Assembly: GCF_016908325.1 (NCBI RefSeq)
Contig: NZ_JAFBDR010000025.1
Location: 1 to 63,914, forward strand
Reading direction: 5' to 3'
Origin: Aquibacillus albus
GTDB taxonomy: Bacteria; Bacillota; Bacilli; Bacillales; Amphibacillaceae
DNA: 63,914 nt
Shown here: in pieces, positions 35,526 through 45,025 of the stretch
How positions within the stretch are numbered: the stretch's first letter is position 1
Layout of the letters: every line of letters starts with the position of its first letter
The notes under the pieces: generated by a model
Seen by the model: the letters and a program-made list of their open reading frames with translations, nothing else
What the model was told of the DNA's origin: nothing
The model's database searches: none
Program-made: the position numbers and the translations under genes

Positions 35526-36086
35526 ATGGAATACAGAGAGTATTGGAATAGCATACTTTTAAAGAGTGAAGAGTTGAATTCGTTAATAACATCGTACTGG
35601 AAAGAGTATTCAAATATCGGAACATGGCAGTTTTGGATCGTTGTCTCCTTATTTTTAATCCCTCTTATCTTGCTTTACTTTGTAGTGGATCGAAGACGAA
35701 TTTTTGAGCTTTTTTTCTTTGGATATACAGTCCATGTGCTTTGGACATACACTGATATTGTCCTCGCAAGACATGGTTTTTTCGTTCACACATATTTTCT
35801 AACCCCGATATTACCGCATGCATTAAATATGACTGCATCAGCACTTCCTGTAGGTTTCTTGCTTTTGTACCAATATTGTACGAATAAGAATAAAAATTTC
35901 TATTTGTATACGTTGTTATTAAGTGGTGTATTTGCGTTTGGATTTGCAACGATTGAAGCCCAATTAGGAATGTTAGAGTTTCACAAAGGAATGAATCAAT
36001 TTTACCTGTTCCTTATGGATGTAGTATTTGTATATGTTACTTACTGGTTTACCAAATTTGTAAGAAGATTAGGGAGAAAAATGTAG
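35526..36086 (+). CDS. CBO0543-family membrane protein
   Basis: This 186-residue membrane protein has about five hydrophobic helices (35-52, 60-80, 88-115, 125-142 and 150-172) and a basic C-terminus (KFVRRLGRKM). The family is seen mostly in spore-forming Firmicutes and has no known function. The paired Trp and Tyr residues in the first 40 positions are typical. AGGAGGTCATTTC precedes the ATG. It follows the MarR-like gene by about 100 bases on the same strand and could be its target. A clear terminator follows. Confidence 0.75.
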   Translation: MEYREYWNSILLKSEELNSLITSYWKEYSNIGTWQFWIVVSLFLIPLILLYFVVDRRRIFELFFFGYTVHVLWTYTDIVLARHGFFVHTYFLTPILPHALNMTASALPVGFLLLYQYCTNKNKNFYLYTLLLSGVFAFGFATIEAQLGMLEFHKGMNQFYLFLMDVVFVYVTYWFTKFVRRLGRKM

Positions 36087-36129
36087 CGGTACATGGGGGG
36101 TGATTCTCTTTTTCCTCAGCGCTATAACA

Positions 36130-36158
36130 AGTGGGGCAAGGGATCGCCCCCACTTTTT
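36130..36158 (+). terminator. Terminator after the CBO0543-family gene
   Basis: AGTGGGG pairs with CCCCACT, followed by six T residues. Confidence 0.8.
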
Positions 36159-36260
36159 TGCATTATGCAAAGCTAATGGACCTGTTCTCCCCATAAATCC
36201 CAGTTACCTTAATAGTGGAAAGAACGCAAATTATGCCGGTATACAATAAACCAATTCTTC

Positions 36261-36296
36261 ATCGATAAATTTCGGGCCGTCATTGTGACATAAGCT
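36261..36296. repeat. TTTCGGG...TGTGACATAAG dispersed repeat, copy 1
   Basis: ATCGATAAATTTCGGGCCGT is followed by CATTGTGACATAAGC. Further copies lie at 38671, 48006, 49111, 62811 and 63004. The centre GTCA(C/T)TGTGAC is nearly palindromic. Confidence 0.7.
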
Positions 36297-36401
36297 GAAA
36301 ATTTTGATAAAATATAAATATACAACTTTTTTAAATAAATTAACAAAGTTGGTCTTTGATCTTTTTATAGGTCACATGTTTAATTGAAGGAGGAATTATG
36401 T

Positions 36402-37412
36402 ATGACTGAAAAGAAGGTACGCTGGGGGATTATGAGCACTGCAAATATCGGAAAGCGTTCTGTTATCCCAGGAATTCAAGAATCTAAGCGAAATGAAGTT
36501 GTGGCCGTTGCTAGTCGATCATTAGAGAACGCTCAAAAGTTCGCAGAGGAGTTAGGTATTCCAAAGGCATATGGAAGCTATGAAGATTTAATAAATGACA
36601 ATGAAGTTGATAGCGTTTACATTCCACTCCCAAATCATTTACATAAGGTGTGGGCAATCAAAGCCGCTGCGGCAGGAAAGCATGTATTATGTGAAAAGCC
36701 TATCGCACTTGATGAAGCTGAAGCGAGAGAAATCGTAGAAGCGTGTCAAAAAGCAGGTGTGGTATTAGCGGAAGCTTTTATGTACCGTCATCAACAAAGG
36801 TATGAGGATATTAAAGAAAGAATTAAAAATGGTGATATTGGTGAAGTGCGTGGGCTTCATGGTGTTTTCACTTTCAATAATGCAAAAGATTACAGTAATA
36901 TTCGCTATACAAAGGAGTGGGGTGGTGGATCGATCTATGATGTAGGCTGTTATCCGATTAGTGCTGCCAGGTTCATTTTGGGTGAAGAACCAACAGCAGT
37001 CACAACTCATGCATTTTTTTCTCCGGATCATGGCGATGTCGACATGATGGCTTCTGGTTTAATGGAATTCTCAAATGGAGTCGCATTAACCTTTGACTGC
37101 GCGATGTGGGCGGAATTCCGAAATAAACTCGAAATTCTAGGCTCCGATGGAAGAATTGTACTTCATAACGCTTTTCTGGGTGATGAAACCTATGAAATTA
37201 TGAAAGGTGGTCAAACAGAAGTTGTTAAGGGTGAAAATATTAATCCGTACGCTTTACAAGCAGATAGTTTTGCAGAAAGTGTACTTGATGGAAAACCAAC
37301 TAAGTTTTCATATGACGACATTATCAATAATATGAGAGCAGTAAAAGGTGCACTCGATGCTGCTGAAAAGCAGGAAAGAATAATTTTAAAGGAATGGAGT
37401 GAATTTTCATGA
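36402..37412 (+). CDS. Gfo/Idh/MocA-family oxidoreductase
   Basis: This NAD(P)-dependent sugar or polyol dehydrogenase family member has a Rossmann domain (WGIMSTANIGKRSVIP at the N-terminus) and the signature CEKPIALDEAEA near residue 100, whose Lys is catalytic. The C-terminal alpha/beta domain is complete, giving about 336 residues. ATG 36402 is chosen because AAGGAGG ends 8 bases before it; a TTG frame at 36384 would contain the ribosome site. It overlaps the next gene by 4 bases (ATGA). The sequence resembles the D-xylose/dihydrodiol dehydrogenase branch, and the xylose locus begins 1.6 kb downstream, but the substrate is not proven. Confidence 0.88.
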   Translation: MTEKKVRWGIMSTANIGKRSVIPGIQESKRNEVVAVASRSLENAQKFAEELGIPKAYGSYEDLINDNEVDSVYIPLPNHLHKVWAIKAAAAGKHVLCEKPIALDEAEAREIVEACQKAGVVLAEAFMYRHQQRYEDIKERIKNGDIGEVRGLHGVFTFNNAKDYSNIRYTKEWGGGSIYDVGCYPISAARFILGEEPTAVTTHAFFSPDHGDVDMMASGLMEFSNGVALTFDCAMWAEFRNKLEILGSDGRIVLHNAFLGDETYEIMKGGQTEVVKGENINPYALQADSFAESVLDGKPTKFSYDDIINNMRAVKGALDAAEKQERIILKEWSEFS

Positions 37413-38341
37413 AAAGTATAAAGGTCAACAATATTGAAAAATCTATTTCAAGTCTTGTAATGGGTTCTGACTATTTCAAACCCGATATTATGGAAAAAGT
37501 AACAGAGGTATTAAACAACTACATGGAAATTGGCGGAAATACAATTGATACTGCATATATTTATGCTGGGGGGAAAAGTGAAGAAGCCATCGGAATTTGG
37601 ATGGAAGAAAATAAGCGTCGTGACGATGTTATTATTTTAACAAAAGGTGGTCATCCAAACCACGAGGGACCTCAAATAAATAAGGAGGCAATTGATAGAG
37701 AGCTTTCCATTAGCCTTGATCGACTTCGTACTGATTACGTAGAATTGTATGCACTTCACAGAGATGATCCGAATGTCCCAGTAGGTGAAATACTAGAAAT
37801 TCTAAATTCTCATGTTGAAGCTGGGCGTATTGGTGCATTCGGAGGCTCAAATTGGTCCATAGAAAGATTACAAGAAGCCAATGATTATGCGGAAAAGAAT
37901 GGTTTAGTAGGTTTTTCCTTCAACAGTCCGAACCTTAGCTTAGCAAAAGCGCAAGAGCCGTATTGGCCTGGCTGTGTTTCCGTAGATGATTCGATACTTT
38001 CATGGCATGAGAGAAATAATATGCCCCTGTTCTCGTGGTCATCCCAAGCTCGTGGATTCTTTACCGGGCGTTTTACTCCTGAAGATCGATCTAATGAAGA
38101 TTTAGTACGAGTATTTTACAATGATGAAAACTGGGAACGCTATCATAGAGCAGAACAGCTTGCTAAGGAAAAAGGCGTGGAAACGATTCAAATTAGTCTT
38201 GCATATGTATTGAATCAATCGTTCCCAACAGGTGCAATCATCGGTCCACAAAACAGTAACGAAATGAAATCTTGTAGAGAGGCAGCTGACATCACTTTAA
38301 CAGAAGAAGAAATTAAGTGGTTGGATTTACGAACGAAATAG
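37409..38341 (+). CDS. Aldo/keto reductase
   Basis: This NADPH-dependent TIM-barrel reductase of 310 residues has the family pattern DTAYIYAGGKSEEAIG (catalytic Asp and Tyr), LTKGG (Lys) and YALHRDDP (His). The C-terminal AIIGPQNSNEMKS binds the cofactor phosphate. The sequence is of the YajO/AKR11-like type rather than the 2,5-diketogluconate group. It starts within the stop of the oxidoreductase gene, so both are translated together and may catalyse successive steps on a sugar or inositol-like compound. No other gene is linked. Confidence 0.9.
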   Translation: MKSIKVNNIEKSISSLVMGSDYFKPDIMEKVTEVLNNYMEIGGNTIDTAYIYAGGKSEEAIGIWMEENKRRDDVIILTKGGHPNHEGPQINKEAIDRELSISLDRLRTDYVELYALHRDDPNVPVGEILEILNSHVEAGRIGAFGGSNWSIERLQEANDYAEKNGLVGFSFNSPNLSLAKAQEPYWPGCVSVDDSILSWHERNNMPLFSWSSQARGFFTGRFTPEDRSNEDLVRVFYNDENWERYHRAEQLAKEKGVETIQISLAYVLNQSFPTGAIIGPQNSNEMKSCREAADITLTEEEIKWLDLRTK

Positions 38342-38418
38342 TTTACAGAAAATAAACGTTTAACCGTATGATTCCATCTCTGACCAACCGGCTAATTAAA
38401 TAACAATAGGAAACTAAC

Positions 38419-38464
38419 AGGGCAGGTACTGCAAAAAGAATTGTTCATTTGTGATACTTGCCCC
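38419..38464 (+). terminator. Palindrome GGGCAGGTA/TACTTGCCC
   Basis: The arms GGGCAGGTAC and TACTTGCCCC enclose AAAAAGAATTG and are followed by TTTACC. It may terminate the oxidoreductase operon and belongs to the G-rich palindrome family. Confidence 0.5.
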
Positions 38465-38581
38465 TTTACCTTTTCCAACATTAAAAATGATAGATGACGA
38501 ATTTAATACCGCCACTTAAAATTTCCTCTTTTCATCATATCCTCTTCACTCACATTATTGGAAGCTAAACGTATAAAAGAG

Positions 38582-38697
38582 GGCAGGCATTCTGTGTGGA
38601 CATTTGTCTACGAGGAGTATCTGATTCTACCGTGCCCTTTTGTCAATCTATATTTTTGCTTCTCAAATAATTTCGGGTCTTCCCTGTAACATAAGCT
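38582..38697. repeat. Composite repeat: hairpin plus TTTCGGG box, copy A
   Basis: GGGCAGG...CCGTGCCC is followed by CTTTTGTCAATCTATATTTTTGCTTC and then TTTCGGGTC...ACATAAGC. The same order of parts recurs at 62937-63037 with near-identical bases in the middle segment. Confidence 0.65.
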
Positions 38698-39059
38698 TAG
38701 AAAAAATCTGTTGGCTGGAGCCTTCAGACAGTTTCCGATTATTTACGCACATTCCTTATACTATACAACTTTTTTTGTTGCCATGTATAATAGAATAGAG
38801 TCGAAAGTTAGCAGAAAAGCTCGAGTAAATAGTAGAATTCAATTACTGTTTTGTTCAATGCTGGATTCGAAAAATAGAACGATACCTGCAGTTCTTGCTT
38901 TGGTATAAAACTATTATCTAAATGGGCAAGGAAAAATGTCCCCATACTCCATTTTATTTGTTAATAATATTACCGCTTACATAAAGTGTGTACGTTATTA
39001 ATTAAATAGATTACTAGGTTTTCATTCCTGTATAATTTACTATTTTTAGGAGGATAAAT

Positions 39060-40097
39060 ATGAACCGAAAAATAGGTTTTCTGTTCGTGTGTTTAATTTT
39101 GATCCTAGTTGCATGTGAAAATAGAAGTACTAATAGTATTAGGATTTCAAAGGAAAGTGCGACAGAAACTATGATTGATGCCGACCAGTCGTTACAAAGT
39201 GATGGTACGGTTATTGCATATGTCCCAAAATCACTTGATAATCCGGTTTTCCTTGAAACAAAGGAAGAAGCGGAAAGAGAGAGTTTAAACTTAGACGTCA
39301 AGATAGAATGGGTGGCACCAATGGTAGCAAACAGTAAAGGACAGGAACAGATTTTTGAAGCTTTAATTCAAAGAAATGTGGATGGAATTATTATCAGCGT
39401 AATAGACACAGAAAGAATGACATCATTGATTAACAAAGCTGTGAGCAAAGGTATTAAAGTGGCAACTTTTGATTCCGATGCACCATCTAGCAATCGGGCT
39501 TTTTACGTCGGTACAGATAATTATAAATTAGGGCAAGCGAGTGGAGAAGCCCTCCTAAAAACAGTGAAAGAGAAAAATATGGACAAACATCCCCTCGAAT
39601 TAATGGTTATGACAGGAACGAAAGAAAGTGAAAATCTGGAACAAAGAATCCAAGGCTTTAAAGATGCTACAGCATCCTTAGATATACATATTGTTGATGT
39701 CATAGAGTCCTATGATGACATTAACATTGCTTCAGAATTGTTGGAAAACTATGTGAAAGAGAATCCTGATTTTGATTTATTTTTTAGCACGGGAGGCTGG
39801 CCGTTTTTTGCACCTCCGGACGGAATGCTGGCCTACAAGAAATGGAAGGCAAATGGCGGTATTGCTGTAAGTGTAGATACATTTTATCCGATTGTATCTG
39901 CAGCAAATGAAGGTCTTGTTGATGCCTTAGTAGGTCAAAACTTTCAGGAAATGGGTCGTCTTAGTTTGAAGTACATGTATCAATTGATTAACGGAGAAGA
40001 TTTAGACAAACAGAAGTTCTATACTCAAATGGAATATGGTAACCCTGATAATTTTGACGAGTTGTTAAAAAATAAAAATCCATGGGAGATAAAATAG
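39060..40097 (+). CDS. Sugar-sensing lipoprotein, XylFII-like
   Basis: This 345-residue periplasmic-binding-protein-fold lipoprotein (lipobox LVAC near residue 18, then a short linker) is of the ribose/xylose-binding type. It sits directly before a histidine kinase gene, with the kinase ATG immediately after its stop codon. This order (binding protein, YesM/LytS-like kinase, YesN regulator, xylFGH) matches the XylFII-LytS/YesN system known from clostridia, in which XylFII binds xylose outside the cell and switches on the kinase. It lacks transporter partners of its own. AGGAGG precedes the ATG and TATAAT lies at 39031. Xylose as ligand is an inference from the downstream genes. Confidence 0.82.
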   Translation: MNRKIGFLFVCLILILVACENRSTNSIRISKESATETMIDADQSLQSDGTVIAYVPKSLDNPVFLETKEEAERESLNLDVKIEWVAPMVANSKGQEQIFEALIQRNVDGIIISVIDTERMTSLINKAVSKGIKVATFDSDAPSSNRAFYVGTDNYKLGQASGEALLKTVKEKNMDKHPLELMVMTGTKESENLEQRIQGFKDATASLDIHIVDVIESYDDINIASELLENYVKENPDFDLFFSTGGWPFFAPPDGMLAYKKWKANGGIAVSVDTFYPIVSAANEGLVDALVGQNFQEMGRLSLKYMYQLINGEDLDKQKFYTQMEYGNPDNFDELLKNKNPWEIK

Positions 40098-41861
40098 ATG
40101 AGAAAAAGGTTTAAGTGGATTGACTGGTACAGCATACGAACAAAAATGATTGTTTGCTTCTTAGTGATAAGTATCATTCCATTGTTTATCCTAGGCTACC
40201 TTTCCTATCAATATTATATCAATGATTTGCAAAGCAGTGTTAATTCTTATACAAGTGAAGTGATAGAACGTGTGGATAAAAATATAGAAACATATATTTT
40301 GGATGTAGATAATATCTTAAATAATTTTGATGATTATTACACCATTCAATACTTACGATTAGATGAAGCAGGAGATATTGAAGGCATTCGCAAATATACG
40401 GTTCGTTTGTGGGAAACGATTCAGTCTATCAAGAAAATGAAATCCGATTTAGTCGATATTAGAATTATTTCACAAACTGGTCAGACCATTAGCTCTCAAG
40501 GTATTTACTGGACCAATATCGATAATTCTTTTTATTCAAACATCTTAGAAGCCAAAGAAGATAGGCATTTTGTGGTGAAATTTCCTTATCGAGATGAATT
40601 TAACCGCAATGTGTTTACGATTGGCAAAAAAATTACTTCCTCACGATTAAGCGCTCCAGCCATTATATGTGTAGATATTGATGTTAGCTTTTTGAATCGC
40701 ATTGGTAATGACATTAAACTAGGAGAAAGAGGTTACGTGTATTTTACAGACGGAGCGGGAGAAACTAATTATTTTCCAGTTGATACAAATAATCCTGAGT
40801 CCCTGAAAGTGTTAATCAAGGATGACAAAATTCTTAATAAAGCTAAGGGGTCCATTGCAGAGGAGATTAATGGGGATAACTATCTCGTTAATTTTAAGCA
40901 ATCGGAAGTTACAGGTTGGAATATTGTCGGTGTTACCTATGCCAACGAAATAAAAGCGGATTTTAGTAAAATCAGTAAGCTCACATTGTTAATAGGTGCA
41001 GGGTGTTTACTTGTTGTGGTGCTCATCAGTGTCTATTTAACAAATATATTAACAAATCCACTGCGAGACTTGCGTAAAGTAATGACACAGTTTGCCGATG
41101 ATAATTTGAATATCCGTGCACAAGTAAAAACGAAAGATGAAATAGGACAACTGGCAGAGAACTTTAACTATATGCAGAACAGAATAAAAAGCTTGGTTCA
41201 GAAAACAATGGATGACCAGGTGAAAATTCGCAAAATGGAAAAGAAGGCACTACAAGAGTTAATCAAGCCTCATTTTATTTATAATACATTAGATTCGATT
41301 ATTGGCTTATTGGAACAGAATAAAACAGAAGAGGCGTTAGATTTGATTGAAGCTCTAGGAATGTTTTTTCGAACGTCTTTAAGTCATGGAAAAGATGTTA
41401 TACGCTTACGTACTGAATTAGAACATGTTCAAAATTACTTTGAAATTCAAAAATTTCGCTTTTTTAATAAATTTGATTCCAGTATGGAAGTAGATGATGA
41501 CATCCTAAACTATGAGACTGTCAAATTAATTTTGCAGCCAATTGTCGAAAATGCAATCTATCATGGGGTTCGGTTTATAGATCACAAGGGGATCATAACG
41601 GTTAAGGGGTATGAGCAAAACGGACTTATGATATTAGAGGTCATTGATAACGGTGCAGGGATGACAGCTGAGAAGGTGAAACACATAAATGATGTACTGG
41701 CAGGAAAAGAAAAGCTAAAGGATGAGAACGATTATTTTGGTATCCGAAATGTGAACGAACGGATTAAATTGACGTACGGAGACGAGTATGGGGTTAAGTT
41801 TGCAAGCGAACTTAACAAAGGAACGCGTGTAACGCTAACCTTGCCTATCATAGAAAATTAG
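40098..41861 (+). CDS. Sensor histidine kinase, YesM/LytS type
   Basis: This 587-residue kinase has a first membrane helix (about 17-38), a Cache-type extracellular domain (about 40-285), a second helix (about 290-312), a HAMP linker (to about 365), the His_kinase domain with the phosphorylated His in PHFIYNTLDS near residue 391, and an ATPase domain with N-box ENAIYHG and G-box DNGAGM. This is the YesM family used to sense sugars. It begins one base after the binding-lipoprotein gene, so the two are probably made in equal amounts and act as one sensor. The response regulator follows after 11 bases. Confidence 0.92.
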   Translation: MRKRFKWIDWYSIRTKMIVCFLVISIIPLFILGYLSYQYYINDLQSSVNSYTSEVIERVDKNIETYILDVDNILNNFDDYYTIQYLRLDEAGDIEGIRKYTVRLWETIQSIKKMKSDLVDIRIISQTGQTISSQGIYWTNIDNSFYSNILEAKEDRHFVVKFPYRDEFNRNVFTIGKKITSSRLSAPAIICVDIDVSFLNRIGNDIKLGERGYVYFTDGAGETNYFPVDTNNPESLKVLIKDDKILNKAKGSIAEEINGDNYLVNFKQSEVTGWNIVGVTYANEIKADFSKISKLTLLIGAGCLLVVVLISVYLTNILTNPLRDLRKVMTQFADDNLNIRAQVKTKDEIGQLAENFNYMQNRIKSLVQKTMDDQVKIRKMEKKALQELIKPHFIYNTLDSIIGLLEQNKTEEALDLIEALGMFFRTSLSHGKDVIRLRTELEHVQNYFEIQKFRFFNKFDSSMEVDDDILNYETVKLILQPIVENAIYHGVRFIDHKGIITVKGYEQNGLMILEVIDNGAGMTAEKVKHINDVLAGKEKLKDENDYFGIRNVNERIKLTYGDEYGVKFASELNKGTRVTLTLPIIEN

Positions 41862-41872
41862 GGGAGGATTTT

Positions 41873-43501
41873 ATGTTTAATATACTTGTTGTTGAAGATG
41901 AGGACATGATTCGTCATAAAGTATTAAACAATATTGATTGGTATAGCAACGGATTTCAACAAGTGTTTGAAGCGGAAAATGGTTCAGAGGCATTAAACAT
42001 CATGGAATCGAACAAAATCGATATTCTGATCACAGACATTAAAATGCCTTTCATGGATGGTATAGAATTAACAAAATATGTCAAAGAATGTTATCCTAAT
42101 ATAAAAGTAATTATTATTTCGGGCCATGCAGATTTTGACTATGCACGGAAGTCGATTACCTTAAATGTTAGTCACTACATTTTAAAACCTTTTCAGTCTA
42201 AAAATCTTTTAAAGCTTGTAAATGAAGTAAAGGAAGAGTTGATTCGTGATCTAGGCGAGCAAGAAGATGTTGAAAAAATGAGAAGGCAATTGAGACAAAA
42301 TAAACAGTCCTTAAGAGAGAGGCTAATAGAAAACCTGTTAACCAACTCGTTTGTGGGAAATCTAGCTAATGATCTAGAATACGTCGAAATGGATCATCTA
42401 AAGGGACGTTCCTTTTTCGTTGCCGTGATAAACATCGATGAAATGCAGGAGGTAATAAGGGGCAAGGAGGAAGAAGAAAAGTATATTTATAATCTATCCA
42501 TCTATGAATGGATTTGTAAGATGATTCAATCCGAATGGGGAGAAGACGACAGTAACGATCGAATTGAAAAAGGATATATACTTAATTATAAAATTGATCA
42601 GATTGTGTTGATTTCATTTGAAAATCCGAAGATAATTACGCCTGTTTTAGAGGAAATAATTGGTACAGCATTAAAGGAAAAGGGATACTCGCTGACGGTT
42701 GGTATTGGAAACATCTATACTCATCTGTTTGATTTGTGCGTGTCGTACAGAGAAGCGAGCTCGGCAGCTACGCTAAGTCGAATTCACGGGCCGTGTGTGT
42801 TATATTCTTTTCGTGACATCAGTTTTGACCAAACACAATATAGCAAACAATTACAAAGAATTGTCGATCACAAGATTTATAATAACATAAAAGTAGGGGC
42901 CTTTGATGAGGTAAAGCAAGACATTGCAGATCTCTTGGCAGAGCTTAAGGCTTCAGGCATCGATTTTGATGCCGTATCGACTGTTATCAACAATTTCATT
43001 CTGATGTCATGCAAGACGGTAAATGAGCTGGGATACAACGTGAAAGATATTTTTGGTGAAGATGGTCTTTCGGTGTATTTGCAAAAAGATGCAAATCTAA
43101 CTTATAAAGACTTAGAAGGTCGATTATACGCTTTTTACACAGAAGTTCATGAATTTATTGCATCGAAACGCAGCAATCGTACAGAAAAGCTGGTTGCAGA
43201 AATAAAAACTTATATGGATGAAAACTATGGTGATAATATTACCCTAACAAGCTTGTCTCATAAATTAAATATCAGCCCTAGCTATTTAAGTGTATTATTC
43301 CGTGAGTTTGTATCGCAAAACTTTAGCGATTATTTAACGAATATTCGCATTCAAAAAGCTAAAGAGTTGTTAAAAAATACGGACTTGCGAATTAATGAAA
43401 TTGCAGCTAAGATTGGATATAGGGATGCTTATTACTTCAGCTCTGTATTTAAAAAGGTTATTGGTATGAAACCGACGCAATACCGTGAATACTTAAATTA
43501 A
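41873..43501 (+). CDS. AraC-type response regulator, YesN-like
   Basis: This 542-residue protein has an N-terminal receiver with acidic pocket VVEDED and phospho-acceptor Asp55 (LITDIKMP), a middle region of the YesN type, and a C-terminal AraC helix-turn-helix pair (about 440-540, including ISPSYLSVLFREFV and GYRDAYYFSSVFKK). It should receive phosphate from the adjacent kinase and activate the xylFGH operon that begins 360 bases downstream. A strong terminator follows, so the sensor operon and transporter operon are separate transcripts. GGGGAGG precedes the ATG. Confidence 0.92.
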   Translation: MFNILVVEDEDMIRHKVLNNIDWYSNGFQQVFEAENGSEALNIMESNKIDILITDIKMPFMDGIELTKYVKECYPNIKVIIISGHADFDYARKSITLNVSHYILKPFQSKNLLKLVNEVKEELIRDLGEQEDVEKMRRQLRQNKQSLRERLIENLLTNSFVGNLANDLEYVEMDHLKGRSFFVAVINIDEMQEVIRGKEEEEKYIYNLSIYEWICKMIQSEWGEDDSNDRIEKGYILNYKIDQIVLISFENPKIITPVLEEIIGTALKEKGYSLTVGIGNIYTHLFDLCVSYREASSAATLSRIHGPCVLYSFRDISFDQTQYSKQLQRIVDHKIYNNIKVGAFDEVKQDIADLLAELKASGIDFDAVSTVINNFILMSCKTVNELGYNVKDIFGEDGLSVYLQKDANLTYKDLEGRLYAFYTEVHEFIASKRSNRTEKLVAEIKTYMDENYGDNITLTSLSHKLNISPSYLSVLFREFVSQNFSDYLTNIRIQKAKELLKNTDLRINEIAAKIGYRDAYYFSSVFKKVIGMKPTQYREYLN

Positions 43502-43520
43502 TCATTTTGTACGACTAACT

Positions 43521-43568
43521 ATTCCACCGTCTACAGCAAACGTGTAGATTCGATGGAATATTTTTTTT
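43521..43568 (+). terminator. Terminator of the sensor operon
   Basis: ATTCCACCGTCTAC pairs with GTAGATTCGATGGAAT with small internal mismatches and is followed by eight T residues. Confidence 0.85.
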
Positions 43569-43862
43569 GAAAAGAAATTCTAAAATGTGCTATGTGTACA
43601 GCTAAAGTCTCTGCTTCAGTACTTCTAACTATTTATTGAAAACACTTCACCGAGGATCATCCTAATTTTTTTACAAGTAACTAGTATTGGAAACAAAGTA
43701 GTTGTCTTCCTTTGGTTGCGTTTACGTTTTTTTGAAAATTATAAAAATATTAAAGGATTATAAAATATTTTCCATTTCTTATTAGCTTATTAAGTTTTAC
43801 CATAATCTGTGTAAGCGCTATATTTATTTTTTAACATTAAAAACGAAGGGAGATTTATATCA
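43569..43862. other. Regulatory region before xylF
   Basis: No gene is seen. The last 60 bases contain TGTAAGCGCTATAT (43810-43823), close to a cre box, and direct A/T-rich stretches where the YesN-type regulator would be expected to bind. I cannot identify the exact activator sites. Confidence 0.45.
43810..43823. promoter_or_regulatory. Possible cre box before xylF
   Basis: TGTAAGCGCTATAT keeps the AAGCGCT core of cre sites but deviates on the right side. It lies 39 bases before the start codon. Confidence 0.45.
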
Positions 43863-44939
43863 ATGAATCGTGTAAAAGGAATTTTATCAATTTTATTTGT
43901 TGTATCACTTATATTTATGGCTGCATGTGGCCAGGCAGCAAACAATGGCTCAAATGATAGCGATAACAGTGATGATGGAATTAAAATCGGTCTGTCTGTA
44001 TCAGACTTAACATTAGAGCGCTGGCAGCATGACCGCGACTTCTTTGTAGATAAGGCGGAAGAATTAGGTGCTGAGGTGTTAGTTCAATCTGCAGATGGGG
44101 AAGATGAAAAGCAATTATCGCAAATTGAAAATATGCTTTCTCAAGGTATTGATGTGCTTGTTATTATTGCAAACAACTCTGACGCATTAACTCCAGTCGT
44201 TGAACAGGCAAATCGAGAAGATGTTCCTGTTGTTGCTTATGACCGTTTAATCAACAATGCAGACATTGATGCATACGTTTCTTTTGATAATGAACGCGTT
44301 GGTGAAATGCAAGCAGAATATTTAGTAGAAAAAGTGCCAGCAGGTAAGTACTTCCTTTTAGGTGGAGCTCCAACCGACAACAATGCACATATGTTTAGGG
44401 ATGGACAAATGAATGTGTTACAACCACTTATCGACAGTGGTGATATTGAAGTTGTTGGTGACCAATGGGCTGATGGTTGGTCTGCAGAAAACGCTTTGAG
44501 TATTATTGAAAACGCATTGACAGCAAACGATAACAACATTGATGCAATCGTGGCATCCAATGATTCTACTGCTGGTGGCGCCATTCAAGCATTAGCTGCA
44601 CAAAATCTTGCTGGTGAAGTTGCAGTTTCTGGTCAAGATGCAGACATAGCTGCTGTTCAACGAATTGCAGAAGGCACCCAATCGATGACAGTCTATAAAC
44701 CTATTAAAGATATTGCTAGAAAGAATGCGGAAGTAGCTGTACAGTTAGCAAACGGAGAAGAAGTGGATGCTTCTAGTACCGTTAACAATGGGTTGGAAGA
44801 TGTTCCATTCATCAAGCTTGATCCAATCAAAGTTGATAAAAGTAACTTAGTGGATACTGTCATTACAGATGGATTCCATTCTTATGAAGATGTTTACAAA
44901 AATATTCCAGAAGATGAACGTCCTGAAAAACCAGAATAA
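43863..44939 (+). CDS. xylF: D-xylose ABC transporter binding lipoprotein
   Basis: This 358-residue extracellular binding protein has a lipobox MAAC near residue 21. It shows close likeness to XylF: LSVSDLTLERWQHDRDFF at the start of the mature domain, NDSTAGGAIQAL in the middle and VSGQDADIAAVQRI near the end. It captures xylose and passes it to XylH. A G/C hairpin follows, separating it from the ATPase and permease genes. It is preceded by a cre-like site and lies beside a two-component sensor that probably controls it. CDS start ATG has GAAGGGAGA upstream. Confidence 0.92.
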   Translation: MNRVKGILSILFVVSLIFMAACGQAANNGSNDSDNSDDGIKIGLSVSDLTLERWQHDRDFFVDKAEELGAEVLVQSADGEDEKQLSQIENMLSQGIDVLVIIANNSDALTPVVEQANREDVPVVAYDRLINNADIDAYVSFDNERVGEMQAEYLVEKVPAGKYFLLGGAPTDNNAHMFRDGQMNVLQPLIDSGDIEVVGDQWADGWSAENALSIIENALTANDNNIDAIVASNDSTAGGAIQALAAQNLAGEVAVSGQDADIAAVQRIAEGTQSMTVYKPIKDIARKNAEVAVQLANGEEVDASSTVNNGLEDVPFIKLDPIKVDKSNLVDTVITDGFHSYEDVYKNIPEDERPEKPE

Positions 44940-44973
44940 TAGCATCAACTATGACTTGTTAAATAAATAATAC

Positions 44974-44996
44974 GGGGGGCTTGTCCCCCCATTTTT
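44974..44996 (+). terminator. Partial terminator between xylF and xylG
   Basis: Six G and six C residues form a tight stem around CTTGT, followed by ATTTTTG. The broken T-run and the following cotranscribed genes suggest partial read-through, giving more XylF than XylGH. Confidence 0.7.
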
Positions 44997-45025
44997 GAAT
45001 TTCAACTGTAGGGGGATTAAAAACC

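Larger units (their letters stand above)
36087..36401. other. Intergenic region with a terminator and a TTTCGGG repeat
   Basis: This 315-base gap holds the terminator at 36130, a TTTCGGG-type repeat at 36261 and an A/T-rich probable promoter near 36310-36340. No gene is seen. Confidence 0.5.
38342..39059. other. Repeat-rich intergenic region
   Basis: This 718-base gap holds a GGGCAGGTAC palindrome, a composite hairpin/TTTCGGG repeat and the promoter region of the sensor operon with TATAAT at 39031-39036. A weak open frame around 38711-38908 lacks a ribosome site and resembles nothing known, so I do not call it. Confidence 0.5.

Noticed and set aside
38711-38908. A 65-codon frame in the gap before the xylose sensor genes.
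   Set aside because: No ribosome site, unusual composition, and surrounded by dispersed repeats.
44237-44584. A 115-codon frame antisense to xylF.
   Set aside because: Shadow of the xylF codon pattern; no ribosome site.
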